A stretch of DNA of 14,333 nucleotides, from positions 1 to 14,333 of the forward strand of contig SKIM01000030.1 of the NCBI GenBank assembly GCA_007116445.1. Reading direction: 5' to 3'. Positions within the stretch are counted from its first letter, which is position 1, and each line of letters starts with the position of its first letter. The notes under the pieces are model-generated. The model had not been told where the DNA came from. It made no database searches and saw only the letters and a list, made by a program, of their open reading frames with translations. This DNA is from Natronohydrobacter sp. (GTDB lineage: Bacteria > Pseudomonadota > Alphaproteobacteria > Rhodobacterales > Rhodobacteraceae). Positions 6,841 through 14,333 of this stretch are shown in pieces. Made by a program: the position numbers and the translations under genes.

Positions 6841-7970
6841 TGGGCCTCGCGTCGAGCGCGATCGTGCAGACCGTGCTGACGGGCGCGGCGCTCCTGGGCG
6901 CGATTTCGGGCATGTTGGGCGCGTTTGCCGTGCTGCGCCGCCAGAGCCTGCTGGGCGATGCGCTCAGCCATGCGGCGCTGCCGGGGGTCTGTCTGGGTTT
7001 TCTGATCGCAGGCGGGCGCAATCTGGGCGCGGTGATGTTGGGCGCATTCGCAACAGGCGCGCTGGCGGCGCTGTGCATGATGCTGATCATCCGGCGCACG
7101 CAGCTGAAAACCGACGCCGCGCTGGGCATCGTGCTGAGCGTGTTTTTCGCGGTCGGCGTGGTGCTGGTGACGGTCATTCAGGGGCAGGGCGGGGCCGGCA
7201 GTCTGGGGCTGATGACCTTTCTGTTCGGGCAGGCCGCGGCGATCCAGCCTGCGGATCTGTGGATCATGGGCGGGGTGGGCCTTGTGGCGCTGGGGCTGGT
7301 GCTGGCGCTGTGGAAGGAATTCAAACTGGTCAGCTTCGATCCCGATTTCGCCCGCGCGCAAGGGTTCAGGGTGACGCTGCTGGAAGCGGTGCTGACAGTC
7401 ATGGTCGCGCTGGCCATCGTGGTCGGGTTGCAGCTGGTGGGTGTGGTGCTGATGGTCGCGCTACTGATCGCACCTGCAGCGGCGGCACGGCAATGGACGC
7501 GAAGCCTCGGCGCGATGGTGGGGCTTTCGGCGCTGATCGGCGCGGTCGCGGGCGCGGTCGGCGCGCTGATCAGTGCGACGACGCGGGGATTGGCGACAGG
7601 GCCGGTCGTGGTGCTGGTCGCGACAGCCGTCGTCATCGTGTCGCTGCTTCTGGCGCCGGGGCGGGGGCTGGTGTGGCAGGCCATGGCCGCGCGCCGCGCG
7701 CAAGCGCGGATCAGCGACGGGCGCGTCCTGGCGGCGCTGCAAAGCGTCGCGCGCGACCATGACGACCGGGGCCACAGGGTCGCGCGCGGCGTGCTGGCCA
7801 CGGCGCTCGGCGCAATGCCCACGCCTGCGCGGCTTGCATCGCTTGAACGGCGCGGCCTGATCCGCGCAACGCGCCAACCGCCAGATCCAAGCCCGCATTG
7901 GGAATTGACCGAAGCCGGCCATGCCGAGGCTCGCGCCCTGTCGGGTGCCCCTGCGGAGCCGTCGCGATGA
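6840..7970 (+). CDS. troC: Metal ABC transporter permease with C-terminal winged-helix tail (TroC class)
   Basis: Inner-membrane channel subunit, 376 residues. About eight or nine hydrophobic helices fill residues 8-273. Family marks are LLGDALSHAALPGV (37-50) and the coupling region FKLVSFDPDFARAQG (161-175). Typical ZnuB-like permeases stop near 270-290 residues; this one has a soluble tail of about 100 residues (275-376), with SDGRVLAAL, TPARLASLERRGLI and WELTEAGHAEA, which reads as a winged helix-turn-helix like those of metal regulators. Such tails are known in the TroC/MntC subfamily. Start: ATG 6840 overlaps the troB stop; a GTG at 6837 would add one residue. The next permease starts at 7967, overlapping the stop as ATGA. 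It probably pairs with TroD as a heterodimer. Confidence 0.93.
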   Translation: MGLASSAIVQTVLTGAALLGAISGMLGAFAVLRRQSLLGDALSHAALPGVCLGFLIAGGRNLGAVMLGAFATGALAALCMMLIIRRTQLKTDAALGIVLSVFFAVGVVLVTVIQGQGGAGSLGLMTFLFGQAAAIQPADLWIMGGVGLVALGLVLALWKEFKLVSFDPDFARAQGFRVTLLEAVLTVMVALAIVVGLQLVGVVLMVALLIAPAAAARQWTRSLGAMVGLSALIGAVAGAVGALISATTRGLATGPVVVLVATAVVIVSLLLAPGRGLVWQAMAARRAQARISDGRVLAALQSVARDHDDRGHRVARGVLATALGAMPTPARLASLERRGLIRATRQPPDPSPHWELTEAGHAEARALSGAPAEPSR

Positions 7971-9088
7971 TCGCGGAGATCTTCGCCTCCATCCCGGCCA
8001 TGATCGTGCTGACGGGCGTGCTGACTGGCAGTTCGGCGGCGATCCTCGGCACGTTCCTGGTGCTGCGCGGCAATGCCATGCTGACTGATGCGATCAGCCA
8101 TTCCATCGTTTTCGGGATCATCACGGTCTGGCTCTTGACCGGGCAAAGCTCTGGCCCTGTGCAGGTGCTGGGCGCGGCGCTGACGGGTGTGCTGACCGTG
8201 GTGCTGACCGAGGCGCTGGCGCGCTCCAGACTGGTCAAGATGGATGCGGCGATCGGACTGGTCTTTCCCGCGCTGTTTGCTGCCGGGGTGATCCTGATCT
8301 CGATCCATGCGCGCAATGTGCATATCGATGTGGACACAGTGCTTTTGGGCGAAATCGGCTTTGTCTGGCTGACGACATGGCAGCTTGCAGGCGTGGGGGT
8401 GCCGGTTGCCGTGGTGACGCTGGGCGTGGTTCTGGTCATCAATCTGGGCTTTGTGCTGCTGTTCTGGAAAGAGCTGAAACTGGCGAGTTTCGACCCCGGA
8501 CTGGCGGCGGCGCTGGGCTTCCTGCCGGGGGCGCTGCATTACGCGGTCCTGACGTTGACCAGTGTCACCGCAGTCGCGGCCTTTGACGCGGTGGGCGCGA
8601 TCCTGTTCATCGCCTTTGTCATCGTGCCGCCTGCGACGGCCTATCTGCTGACCCGGCGGCTGTGGCTGATGCTGGTGCTGGCCGTGGCGCTGTCGGTCGC
8701 GGCCTGCGGGCTGGGCTATGTGCTGGCGCTGCGCTGGAACGTGTCCATCGGCGGGATGATGGCCAGCATGACGGGCGTCTGGTTCGCGCTGGCACTGTTC
8801 TTCGCGCCGGGGCGGGGGGTGGTCGCGCAGGCGATGCAGCGGCGGGTGATGCGGCTGGATCACGATTGCCGGGCGCTGGTCGCGCATCTGTTCACCCATG
8901 CAGGCACCCCCGCGATGGCCGAGGAAAACACCCTGCGCGCGCTGGTGTCGCATCTGCGCTGGTCGGAGCCGCGCGCCCGCGCGGTCGTGCTGCGCGCGCA
9001 TGATCGCGGGTTGATCACGCGGGATGGCGGCTTGTTGGTGTTGCAGCCCAAGGGCCGGGCCGAGGCCGAAGCGATTTTCGGGCGCTGA
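7967..9088 (+). CDS. troD: Metal ABC transporter permease with C-terminal winged-helix-like tail (TroD class)
   Basis: Second channel subunit, 373 residues. Hydrophobic helices cover about residues 10-280. Family marks are LTDAISHSIVFGI (39-51), the TroD-type segment ARNVHIDVDTVLLGEIGF (115-132), and the coupling region LKLASFDPGLAAALG (170-184). A soluble tail (about 285-373) contains a region ARAVVLRAHDRGLI followed by LLVLQPKGRAEAEAI, which looks like the recognition helix and wing of a winged-helix fold, matching the tail of TroC. Start: ATG 7967 overlaps the troC stop; an upstream ATG at 7898 lies within troC and gives unrelated sequence. No terminator is visible after the stop; the hemN control sites begin eight bases later. 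Confidence 0.92.
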   Translation: MIAEIFASIPAMIVLTGVLTGSSAAILGTFLVLRGNAMLTDAISHSIVFGIITVWLLTGQSSGPVQVLGAALTGVLTVVLTEALARSRLVKMDAAIGLVFPALFAAGVILISIHARNVHIDVDTVLLGEIGFVWLTTWQLAGVGVPVAVVTLGVVLVINLGFVLLFWKELKLASFDPGLAAALGFLPGALHYAVLTLTSVTAVAAFDAVGAILFIAFVIVPPATAYLLTRRLWLMLVLAVALSVAACGLGYVLALRWNVSIGGMMASMTGVWFALALFFAPGRGVVAQAMQRRVMRLDHDCRALVAHLFTHAGTPAMAEENTLRALVSHLRWSEPRARAVVLRAHDRGLITRDGGLLVLQPKGRAEAEAIFGR

Positions 9089-9095
9089 GCTGCAT

Positions 9096-9109
9096 TTGAT
9101 GCATGTCAA
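9096..9109 (+). promoter_or_regulatory. FNR/FnrL-type operator upstream of hemN
   Basis: TTGAT-GCAT-GTCAA, nine of ten matches to the FNR consensus TTGAT-N4-ATCAA. Its centre (9102.5) is 41.5 bases before the start predicted from the -10 at 9132-9137, the class II activator position. hemN genes of Rhodobacter are known FnrL targets. Expected effect: activation when oxygen is low. Confidence 0.8.
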
Positions 9110-9121
9110 TGTGAATTGACA
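9104..9121 (+). promoter_or_regulatory. PpsR/CrtJ-type palindrome upstream of hemN
   Basis: TGTCAATGTGAATTGACA: a perfect inverted repeat with seven-base arms and four bases between. It fits TGT-N12-ACA, the consensus of the aerobic photosynthesis and tetrapyrrole repressor PpsR/CrtJ. It overlaps the FNR-type site by six bases and covers the -35 region of the predicted promoter. Known of the family: CrtJ controls hem genes in R. capsulatus. That this organism has PpsR is inference. Confidence 0.6.
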
Positions 9122-9131
9122 CATCGCAGAC

Positions 9132-9149
9132 TATCCTTTCGTGAAGGAT
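9132..9149 (+). promoter_or_regulatory. Candidate hemN -10 element and start region
   Basis: TATCCT (9132-9137) would place the transcription start near 9144. There is no good -35 at the right distance, as expected for an FNR-dependent promoter. An inverted repeat, ATCCTT (9133-9138) and AAGGAT (9144-9149), spans the -10 and start and could be a further operator or a hairpin. The leader to the ATG would be about 64 nt. Confidence 0.45.
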
Positions 9150-9207
9150 CCGAATAATCCCCGCATCTGCGCCGCAGGCGATGGGGAACAACCCGAAAGG
9201 CCGCTTG

Positions 9208-10557
9208 ATGAGCTCCGTTCTCGACCGCTATGCCAGCCGCGCGACGCCGCGTTATACCAGTTACCCGACGGCGCCCCATTTCCAGAAGGATTTCGCCGAG
9301 CCGCGCTATCGTGACTGGCTGGCGCGGCTGGACCCGGCCGCGCCTGTCTCGCTCTATCTGCATGTGCCGTTTTGTCGGCAGATGTGCTGGTATTGCGGGT
9401 GCAACATGAAACTTGCCGCGCGCTATGAGCCAGTGGCGGAGTATGCCGCGACGCTGCGCCGCGAGATCGCGTTGACCGCCGCTGCCCTGCCGGGGCGGAT
9501 GACGATCTCGCATCTGCATTGGGGCGGGGGCACGCCCACGGCGCTGACGCCCGATGATCTGGCGATGCTGATGGCCGAGGTCCGCGCGCATTGGGATTTC
9601 GCGCCCGATGCCGAGATCGCCATCGAGAGCGATCCGCGCACCCTGACGGCTGAGATGGCGGCGCGGATCGGCGCGCTGGGCTTCACCCGCGCCAGTTTCG
9701 GCGTGCAGGAATTCGATATGCGGGTGCAAAAGGCGATCAACCGGGTGCAGCCCCCGGCGATGGTGCGCCAGTCGGTCGAGCAGCTGCGCGCAGCGGGGGT
9801 GTCGGGGATCAATTTCGACCTGATCTATGGTCTGCCGCATCAGACGGTCGAGAGCCTGGTCGAGACTGTGCGGCTGAGTGCGGAGATGCGCCCCGACCGG
9901 ATTGCGCTGTTTGGCTATGCGCATGTGCCCTGGATGGCGAAGAACCAGCGCATGATCGAAGATGCCGCCCTGCCCGGCGCAGAGGCGCGGCGCGCGCAGG
10001 CGCAGGCCGCTGCCTGCGCGCTGGAAGCGGCGGGGTATCTGGCCATCGGGCTCGATCATTTCGCGCTGCCCCATGACGGGCTGGCGGTCGCGGCGCGCGA
10101 GGGTCGGATGCGGCGCAATTTCCAGGGCTACACCACCGATCAGGCCGAAACACTGGTGGCGCTTGGCGCGACCTCCATCGGGCGCACGCCGTCGGGCTAT
10201 GTGCAGAATATCGCCGAAACCGGGGCCTGGTCGCGCGCCGTGCTGGAAGGGCGGCTGCCTGTCGGCAAGGGTCTGCCCTTCATTGAGGATGACCGGCTGC
10301 GCGCCGAGGTGATCGAGCGGCTGATGTGCGATGGTCATGTCGATGTCGCGGCCATTGGTGCGAAACATGGTGCGCCTGCGGGCTGGTGGGAGGATGCGCG
10401 GCCTGCGCTGGAGGAGATGCAGGCCGACGGGCTGTTGACGCTGGCGGGCGCGCAGCTGCGCATGACGGCACTCGGCCGGCCCTTGGTGCGGATCGCAGCG
10501 GCGGCATTTGACGCCTATCTGCCAAGCAGCACGGCGCGGCATTCGGTCGCTGTCTGA
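9208..10557 (+). CDS. hemN: Oxygen-independent coproporphyrinogen III dehydrogenase
   Basis: Radical-SAM enzyme of 449 residues that oxidatively decarboxylates two propionates of coproporphyrinogen III to protoporphyrinogen IX without oxygen, in haem and, in phototrophs, bacteriochlorophyll synthesis. The cluster motif is CRQMCWYCGC: Cys56, Cys60 and Cys63 hold the 4Fe-4S cluster, and Cys65 gives the CxxxCxxCxC form of true HemN rather than HemW. Tyr50 (YLHVPFC), the SAM-binding GGGTP (106-110) and an N-terminal PRYTSYPTAPHF are also typical. Length matches the family (about 450). ATG 9208 has GAAAGG seven bases upstream; ATG 9181 is a weaker alternative adding nine residues. The FNR-type and PpsR-type sites upstream point to oxygen control. 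It converges on the histidine kinase gene, 43 bp away. Confidence 0.96.
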   Translation: MSSVLDRYASRATPRYTSYPTAPHFQKDFAEPRYRDWLARLDPAAPVSLYLHVPFCRQMCWYCGCNMKLAARYEPVAEYAATLRREIALTAAALPGRMTISHLHWGGGTPTALTPDDLAMLMAEVRAHWDFAPDAEIAIESDPRTLTAEMAARIGALGFTRASFGVQEFDMRVQKAINRVQPPAMVRQSVEQLRAAGVSGINFDLIYGLPHQTVESLVETVRLSAEMRPDRIALFGYAHVPWMAKNQRMIEDAALPGAEARRAQAQAAACALEAAGYLAIGLDHFALPHDGLAVAAREGRMRRNFQGYTTDQAETLVALGATSIGRTPSGYVQNIAETGAWSRAVLEGRLPVGKGLPFIEDDRLRAEVIERLMCDGHVDVAAIGAKHGAPAGWWEDARPALEEMQADGLLTLAGAQLRMTALGRPLVRIAAAAFDAYLPSSTARHSVAV

Positions 10558-10600
10558 GCAGCAGCGGCCGGGGCGAAGCATGTCCGGGGGCAAGTGCTGT

Positions 10601-13267
10601 TTACACGCTGAGCCGTGATGGGCTTCGGCTTGTGTGGCGGCGTAATATGGCTTGCAGCTCGCTGAACCGGATCGGCTTGTGGATGATGTCGATGAAGCCT
10701 TGGGCGCGGTATTGCGCGACCTGTTCATGCATCACATTCGCGGTCACAGCGATCACTCTGGGGCTTGGACGGCCTGTGGCCTTGCTGCGCTTGAGCATTT
10801 CGGCGAGCGCTTCGACGCCGCCCATGACCGGCATGGAAATATCCATCAGGATCAGATCGAATTCCGCCTTTTGCCACAGCGCGCAGGCCTCTGCCCCGTT
10901 GACCGCGAATTCCGCTGTCAGCTGCAGCTTGTCCAGATAGGCGGCAAGGATCTTGCGATTGGCGGCATTATCATCGACGACGAGCAGCCGACAATCCGCA
11001 AGGCCGATCGCGCCAGAGCCTGAGGTCGGTTCGGTCACGCTGGCGCGCTTGCGTGGCTCTTCGCTCAGCGGCAGGCCCAGCCGGATCGTGATGGAGGTGC
11101 CTTGCGACAGCGCGCTTTTGACGGTGACCTCGCCTTTCATCATCTGCACAAGGCGTTTGACGATGGACATCCCCAGCCCGGTGCCGCCAAAGCGCCGCGT
11201 GGTTCCGGCTTCGGCCTGCTCGAACGGGTCGAAAACCCGCGCCAGCTGTTCCTCCGTCATGCCGATCCCGGTGTCATCGATGCGGAATGTGATCGCATCA
11301 GGGCTGCTGGCATCCACAGTCATGCGAATCTCGCCCTGTTCGGTGAATTTCACGGCATTGCCGATCACGTTATGCAGGATCTGGGCAATGCGCGATGCGT
11401 CGCCCAGCCGCGCAAGGCTGGTTTGCGGGGTCTGATCAACGCAGAGCGTGACCGTCTTGCTGCGCGCATTGGCTTGGTGCAGCGCGATGATGCTGTCGAT
11501 CAGATCAGCGGGAATGAAAGGTTCCTCGTCCAATGTCAGCTTGCCCGCCTCCACCCTTGCGAGGTCAAGGATATCGTTGATCAGTGACAAGAGGCTCCAG
11601 CCGGACTCGCGGATGGTGTTGAGCATGTCCTGCTGATCCGCGTTGAGCGATGTTTCGGCCAGCAGATCGGCCATGCCCAGCACAGCATTCATGGGCGTGC
11701 GGATTTCATGGCTCATGTTGGACAGGAAATCCGATTTCGCGCGGTTGGCCGCTTCGGCGCGTTGGCGGGCCTGATGCAGTTCGGTCACATCGACGCGCAG
11801 GCCGACGCGGCCGCCATCGGCGGTCTGTGTCTCGTGGATCCGCAACACCCGCCCGTCGCTGAGGTGCTGCTCGAATTGGCCCGTGCCTGCCCGGTGCTGC
11901 CCGAGCCGTGTTTCGAGCCACGCTTCCACCCGCCCGACTGCATCGGCAATCTCGCCGCGTTCGGCACTGGTGCGCAGGATCGTCTCAAACGAGGTGCCGG
12001 GTTGCATGACCGATGCGGCCATCCGATAGAATTCACGGTATTTTCGATTGCACATCACCAGACGATCTTCGGCGTCAAAGAGCACGAAACCGTCTTCCAG
12101 TGCTTCGATTGCGGCGCTGAGCCGCTCGCGGGCGCTGCGGGCATCGGCTTCGGCGCGCTCGGCCCGCTGCCGACTTTCGACCTGATGGGTGATGTCGATG
12201 CGCAGCCCGACGCGCCCGCCTTCGGGGGTCGGGCGCTCCACGACACGAAGCCAGCGCCCGTCGGACAGGCCGACTTCCATTTCATGTCCCTTCGGGGGCG
12301 GGGCGTCGATGGTATGGGCATACCAGGCGTCTTCCATCCCGATGGCTTCGGAGAAGATCTGCTGTTTCAGCCCGGCGCGCAGGATGTCGCCATAATGGAC
12401 GCCTGGCCTGATCAGATCGCTGATCGGCGCATGCATCTGCCTGTAACGCTGGTTGCACAGGATCAGCCGGTCTTCGGCATCGAAGAGCACAAAGCCATCT
12501 TCCAGCGCTTCGATCGCGGCTGTCAGTCTTTCGCGCGCAGCATGGGCCGCGGCTTCGGCGTGCTTGATGCGGTTGCGGCTATTCACTGTCGCGGTGATGT
12601 CGATGCACAGCGCCACCCGCCCGCCTTCGGGGGTGCGGCGTTCATTGATGCGCAGCCAGCGGTCGCCGTGAAAACGCAACTCATAGTCGACGCCTGCATC
12701 GGGGGGCGGTTTGGCATAATGCTCGAACCACTGCGCTGGTCGCGCGTCCGAATCGGGGAAGACCCGCTCTGCAATCATGGCGTGCAGCACGTCCTCGAGC
12801 CTGGCGCCAGGATGCAGGATCGGGGCGATTGGCGCGAAGAATTCGCGAAACTGGGTGTTGCAGGTCAGAAGCCGGTTTTCCGCGTCATAGAGAATGAACC
12901 CGTCCGGCAGCGATTCGATCGCCATGCGCAATCGCGCATGGTCGGGTGTAACCTGGCGTGCCGTGATCGCGATGCGGGCTGTATCCGGACATTTGCGCAA
13001 GCTGAGATCGAGCGGCAGCCAGTCCCCGTCCGCCCGCTGCAGGCGTGCGCAGCTGCGGATATGGGGGTGGTCTGCGGTCAGACTGACCAGCAGGGCGTTC
13101 AGAGATGCCCTGTCTTCGGGATGCACCAGATCGGAAAATGCCTGATTGTTCAGGCCCGGCTGGCCCCAGCCCAGCACAGCCGTCCAGCCCTGATTGACGG
13201 CGTCAAACCGGCCCCCTGCCGTCAGGATGGCGGCAGGATCAGGCGAAAGGTCGAAAAAATCTGTCAT
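10601..13267 (-). CDS. Hybrid sensor histidine kinase with four PAS domains and a receiver
   Basis: Protein of 888 residues with no signal peptide or membrane helix, so probably a cytoplasmic sensor. Order: a PAS (about 4-105), three similar PAS domains (about 112-227, 247-362, 382-497), HisKA with phosphoacceptor His520 (SNMSHEIRTP), HATPase with N-box Asn637, G1 DDTGIGM (664-670), F-box FDPF (679-682), G2 GGTGLGM (694-700), and a C-terminal receiver with Asp765/Asp766, phosphoacceptor Asp809 (LMDIS), Thr842 and Lys864. All phosphotransfer residues are intact. The three later PAS domains repeat with an exact 135-residue period. There is no HPt or separate response regulator next to it, so its output partner is unknown, as is its signal; a cofactor cannot be assigned by eye. 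Start ATG 13267 has only a weak ribosome site. It is transcribed away from the ScfR-type gene in the same direction, 131 bp after it. Confidence 0.93.
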   Translation of the reverse strand: MTDFFDLSPDPAAILTAGGRFDAVNQGWTAVLGWGQPGLNNQAFSDLVHPEDRASLNALLVSLTADHPHIRSCARLQRADGDWLPLDLSLRKCPDTARIAITARQVTPDHARLRMAIESLPDGFILYDAENRLLTCNTQFREFFAPIAPILHPGARLEDVLHAMIAERVFPDSDARPAQWFEHYAKPPPDAGVDYELRFHGDRWLRINERRTPEGGRVALCIDITATVNSRNRIKHAEAAAHAARERLTAAIEALEDGFVLFDAEDRLILCNQRYRQMHAPISDLIRPGVHYGDILRAGLKQQIFSEAIGMEDAWYAHTIDAPPPKGHEMEVGLSDGRWLRVVERPTPEGGRVGLRIDITHQVESRQRAERAEADARSARERLSAAIEALEDGFVLFDAEDRLVMCNRKYREFYRMAASVMQPGTSFETILRTSAERGEIADAVGRVEAWLETRLGQHRAGTGQFEQHLSDGRVLRIHETQTADGGRVGLRVDVTELHQARQRAEAANRAKSDFLSNMSHEIRTPMNAVLGMADLLAETSLNADQQDMLNTIRESGWSLLSLINDILDLARVEAGKLTLDEEPFIPADLIDSIIALHQANARSKTVTLCVDQTPQTSLARLGDASRIAQILHNVIGNAVKFTEQGEIRMTVDASSPDAITFRIDDTGIGMTEEQLARVFDPFEQAEAGTTRRFGGTGLGMSIVKRLVQMMKGEVTVKSALSQGTSITIRLGLPLSEEPRKRASVTEPTSGSGAIGLADCRLLVVDDNAANRKILAAYLDKLQLTAEFAVNGAEACALWQKAEFDLILMDISMPVMGGVEALAEMLKRSKATGRPSPRVIAVTANVMHEQVAQYRAQGFIDIIHKPIRFSELQAILRRHTSRSPSRLSV
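11729..12133 (-). repeat. PAS tandem repeat, unit 3 of 3 (405 bp)
   Basis: Encodes residues 379-513, running into the helix before HisKA. Anchor residues Ile387 and Gly485 are exactly 135 residues after those of unit 2. The middle part (about 415-465) differs most from unit 2, which suggests the sensing pockets have diverged while the shell stayed alike. Confidence 0.75.
12134..12538 (-). repeat. PAS tandem repeat, unit 2 of 3 (405 bp)
   Basis: Encodes residues 244-378. AAIEALEDGFVLFDAEDRL recurs unchanged in unit 3, and EGGRVGLRIDIT recurs nearly so. Anchor residues (Ile252, Gly350) lie exactly 135 residues after those of unit 1 with no net insertion or deletion. Confidence 0.75.
12539..12943 (-). 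repeat. PAS tandem repeat, unit 1 of 3 (405 bp)
   Basis: Encodes residues 109-243 of the histidine kinase. Key repeats: MAIESLPDGFILYDAENRL and EGGRVALCIDIT. It is the most diverged of the three units. Unit borders are set by eye at the start of each linker helix. Confidence 0.7.
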
Positions 13268-13398
13268 CGTTATCGAATCATGCCTTCGCTCCGCGTCAGA
13301 TCGGCGCTGTCGGGCTTTGTCCCTGCAACATTTCTATAAGCTAATGTGTGAAGGTGAAATTGAGATTAATCGGTCAGGCCGACAGTGTGGCGCAGGTG

Positions 13399-14333
13399 TC
13401 AGGCATCATAGCGCGTGGCGCCGCGGCGGCTTTCGTCAACGGCGGTCTTGAGCACGCTCGCCTGATGGGCGCGTTGTTCGCAGCCTGCGCGCGGGCAGAT
13501 GCGGCAATTGATCCCGATGGGGGTGGCCTGCGCGCCGTTCAGCGCGATCCCTTCAGCATAGCCGATTTCCGTGGCGTGACCGATGGTGCAGCCCATGGCG
13601 ACGGCCAGGCGGTTGTCCTGCCCGTGACGTTCAAAAGTCGGGCGGTCAACTGTGCGGGCGAAGACGAAATATTGTGAACTGTCGGGCATTTCGACCACTT
13701 GCGACACGATCCGGCCCGGCAGTCGGAAGGTCATATGCACGTCGAGTTTCGGGCAGGCCCCGCCATATTCGGCCAGATGAAAATCGGTGGCATTGAAGCG
13801 TTTGGTGACATTGCCTGCCTTGTCGAGGCGCAGAAAGAAGAAGGGCACGCCCTGCGCGCCTTCGCGTTGCAGCGCCGTGGCGCGGTGGCAGGCCTGTTCG
13901 AAACTGACGCCGAAGCGGGTCGCGAGATAGTCGAAATCGTATTTCGAGTTGCGCGCCTCGGTCAGAAAGGCGTCATAGGGCATCAGCGCAGCAGCGGCGA
14001 AGTAATTGGCGAGCTCGACCTTGCAGCGCACGCGGCCCTGTTCATCCTCGATGCCCGAGCCATCGAGCAACGCCTCAAGGATCGTGCGGCATTCGATCAG
14101 CCCCAGCACATGCACCAGCTGAAACACCCGGTTGGGATGGTCCAGCGCTTCCGACAGCAGGACTTCGGCGCGGGCCTGGGAATATTGGCGCAGGGTCTTG
14201 GGCAGGGCGCTGACATGGACCACGCGCACAGTGATGCCGTGACGCAGCTTCAGGCGGGTCTTGAGCGCGGCATAAAGGTCATCGGTTGCAGGCGCCTCAT
14301 CGCCCCAAAGTTCGGTCGCGGCGCGTTCCAGCG
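13399..14333 (-). CDS. ScfR/RamB-family short-chain fatty acyl-CoA regulator, C-terminal part
   Basis: C-terminal 310 residues of a transcription regulator; the frame is open to the window edge, so the N-terminal XRE-type helix-turn-helix lies outside. The GTG at 14229 is internal: the codons before it continue family-like sequence (LKTRLKLRHGI). Visible parts: a degenerate IrrE/ImmA-like region (RVFQLVHVLGLIE, CKVELANYFAAAALMPYDAF) in which the HExxH zinc motif is lost, then the DUF2083-type domain ending in NCRICPRAGCEQRAHQ, with conserved Cys codons at 13504-13506, 13495-13497 and 13480-13482. Known relatives are RamB of actinobacteria and PccR of Rhodobacter sphaeroides, which control acetate and propionyl-CoA assimilation genes. 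Which acyl-CoA and which genes are involved here cannot be told; no carbon-assimilation gene is in view. The histidine kinase gene follows 131 bp downstream. Confidence 0.85.
   Translation of the reverse strand, partial: LERAATELWGDEAPATDDLYAALKTRLKLRHGITVRVVHVSALPKTLRQYSQARAEVLLSEALDHPNRVFQLVHVLGLIECRTILEALLDGSGIEDEQGRVRCKVELANYFAAAALMPYDAFLTEARNSKYDFDYLATRFGVSFEQACHRATALQREGAQGVPFFFLRLDKAGNVTKRFNATDFHLAEYGGACPKLDVHMTFRLPGRIVSQVVEMPDSSQYFVFARTVDRPTFERHGQDNRLAVAMGCTIGHATEIGYAEGIALNGAQATPIGINCRICPRAGCEQRAHQASVLKTAVDESRRGATRYDA

Noticed and set aside
7178..9124. A 648-codon open frame on the minus strand, opposite the metal permeases
   Set aside because: It is rich in His, Arg, Gln and Asp in the way GC-rich antisense frames are, and it lies opposite two clear membrane permeases. 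No domain is recognisable.
9106..10728. A 540-codon open frame on the minus strand opposite hemN
   Set aside because: Antisense shadow of a well-supported radical-SAM gene; it also runs over the hemN promoter and into the end of the kinase gene.
11708..13339. A 543-codon open frame on the plus strand opposite the histidine kinase
   Set aside because: It mirrors the PAS repeats, which gives it apparent internal repeats; no family resemblance, and the kinase frame has every expected motif.

Overview
The window is ordinary-looking, GC-rich chromosomal DNA from an alphaproteobacterium, most likely Rhodobacterales (Rhodobacter/Roseobacter relatives). The protein families, the codon bias, an FNR-type and a PpsR/CrtJ-type palindrome upstream of hemN, and an ScfR-family regulator all fit that group. 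I see no mobile element, CRISPR array, phage gene or clear sign of transfer.

Left part (1-2605): a plus-strand run of the 3' part of tgt (queuosine tRNA modification), psd and pssA. The last two are the two steps from CDP-diacylglycerol to phosphatidylethanolamine and lie one base apart. A tRNA-Asp(GTC) follows, with its own probable promoter and a strong intrinsic terminator. Middle (2752-4811): an ABC1/UbiB/ADCK3-type atypical kinase on the plus strand converges on a minus-strand NusG paralog (RfaH-like). Just upstream of the NusG paralog on the same strand is a previously unlisted 43-residue single-pass membrane ORF.

4812-5074 is an AT-rich divergent control region. One side carries a candidate promoter for the small ORF and NusG paralog; the other carries a Fur/Mur-like operator inside a candidate promoter for a four-gene metal ABC transporter. 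That transporter (5075-9088, TroABCD/SitABCD class, Mn/Zn/Fe) has a binding protein, an ATPase and two permeases, with ATGA/TGATG junctions between the last three. Both permeases end in cytoplasmic winged-helix-like tails.

hemN (9208-10557, anaerobic haem/tetrapyrrole synthesis) starts shortly after. The gap holds an FNR-type site at exactly -41.5 from a predicted start, overlapped by a TGT-N12-ACA palindrome of PpsR/CrtJ type, so oxygen control is likely.

Right part (10601-14333, minus strand): a hybrid histidine kinase of 888 residues whose last three PAS domains are tandem repeats with an exact 135-residue period, then the C-terminal part of a short-chain fatty acyl-CoA (ScfR/PccR/RamB family) regulator that runs off the window.

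The best leads are the dual oxygen/redox operator before hemN, the metal operator, the unannotated small membrane ORF next to the NusG paralog, and the PAS tandem duplication. I do not see an evident new multi-gene system.
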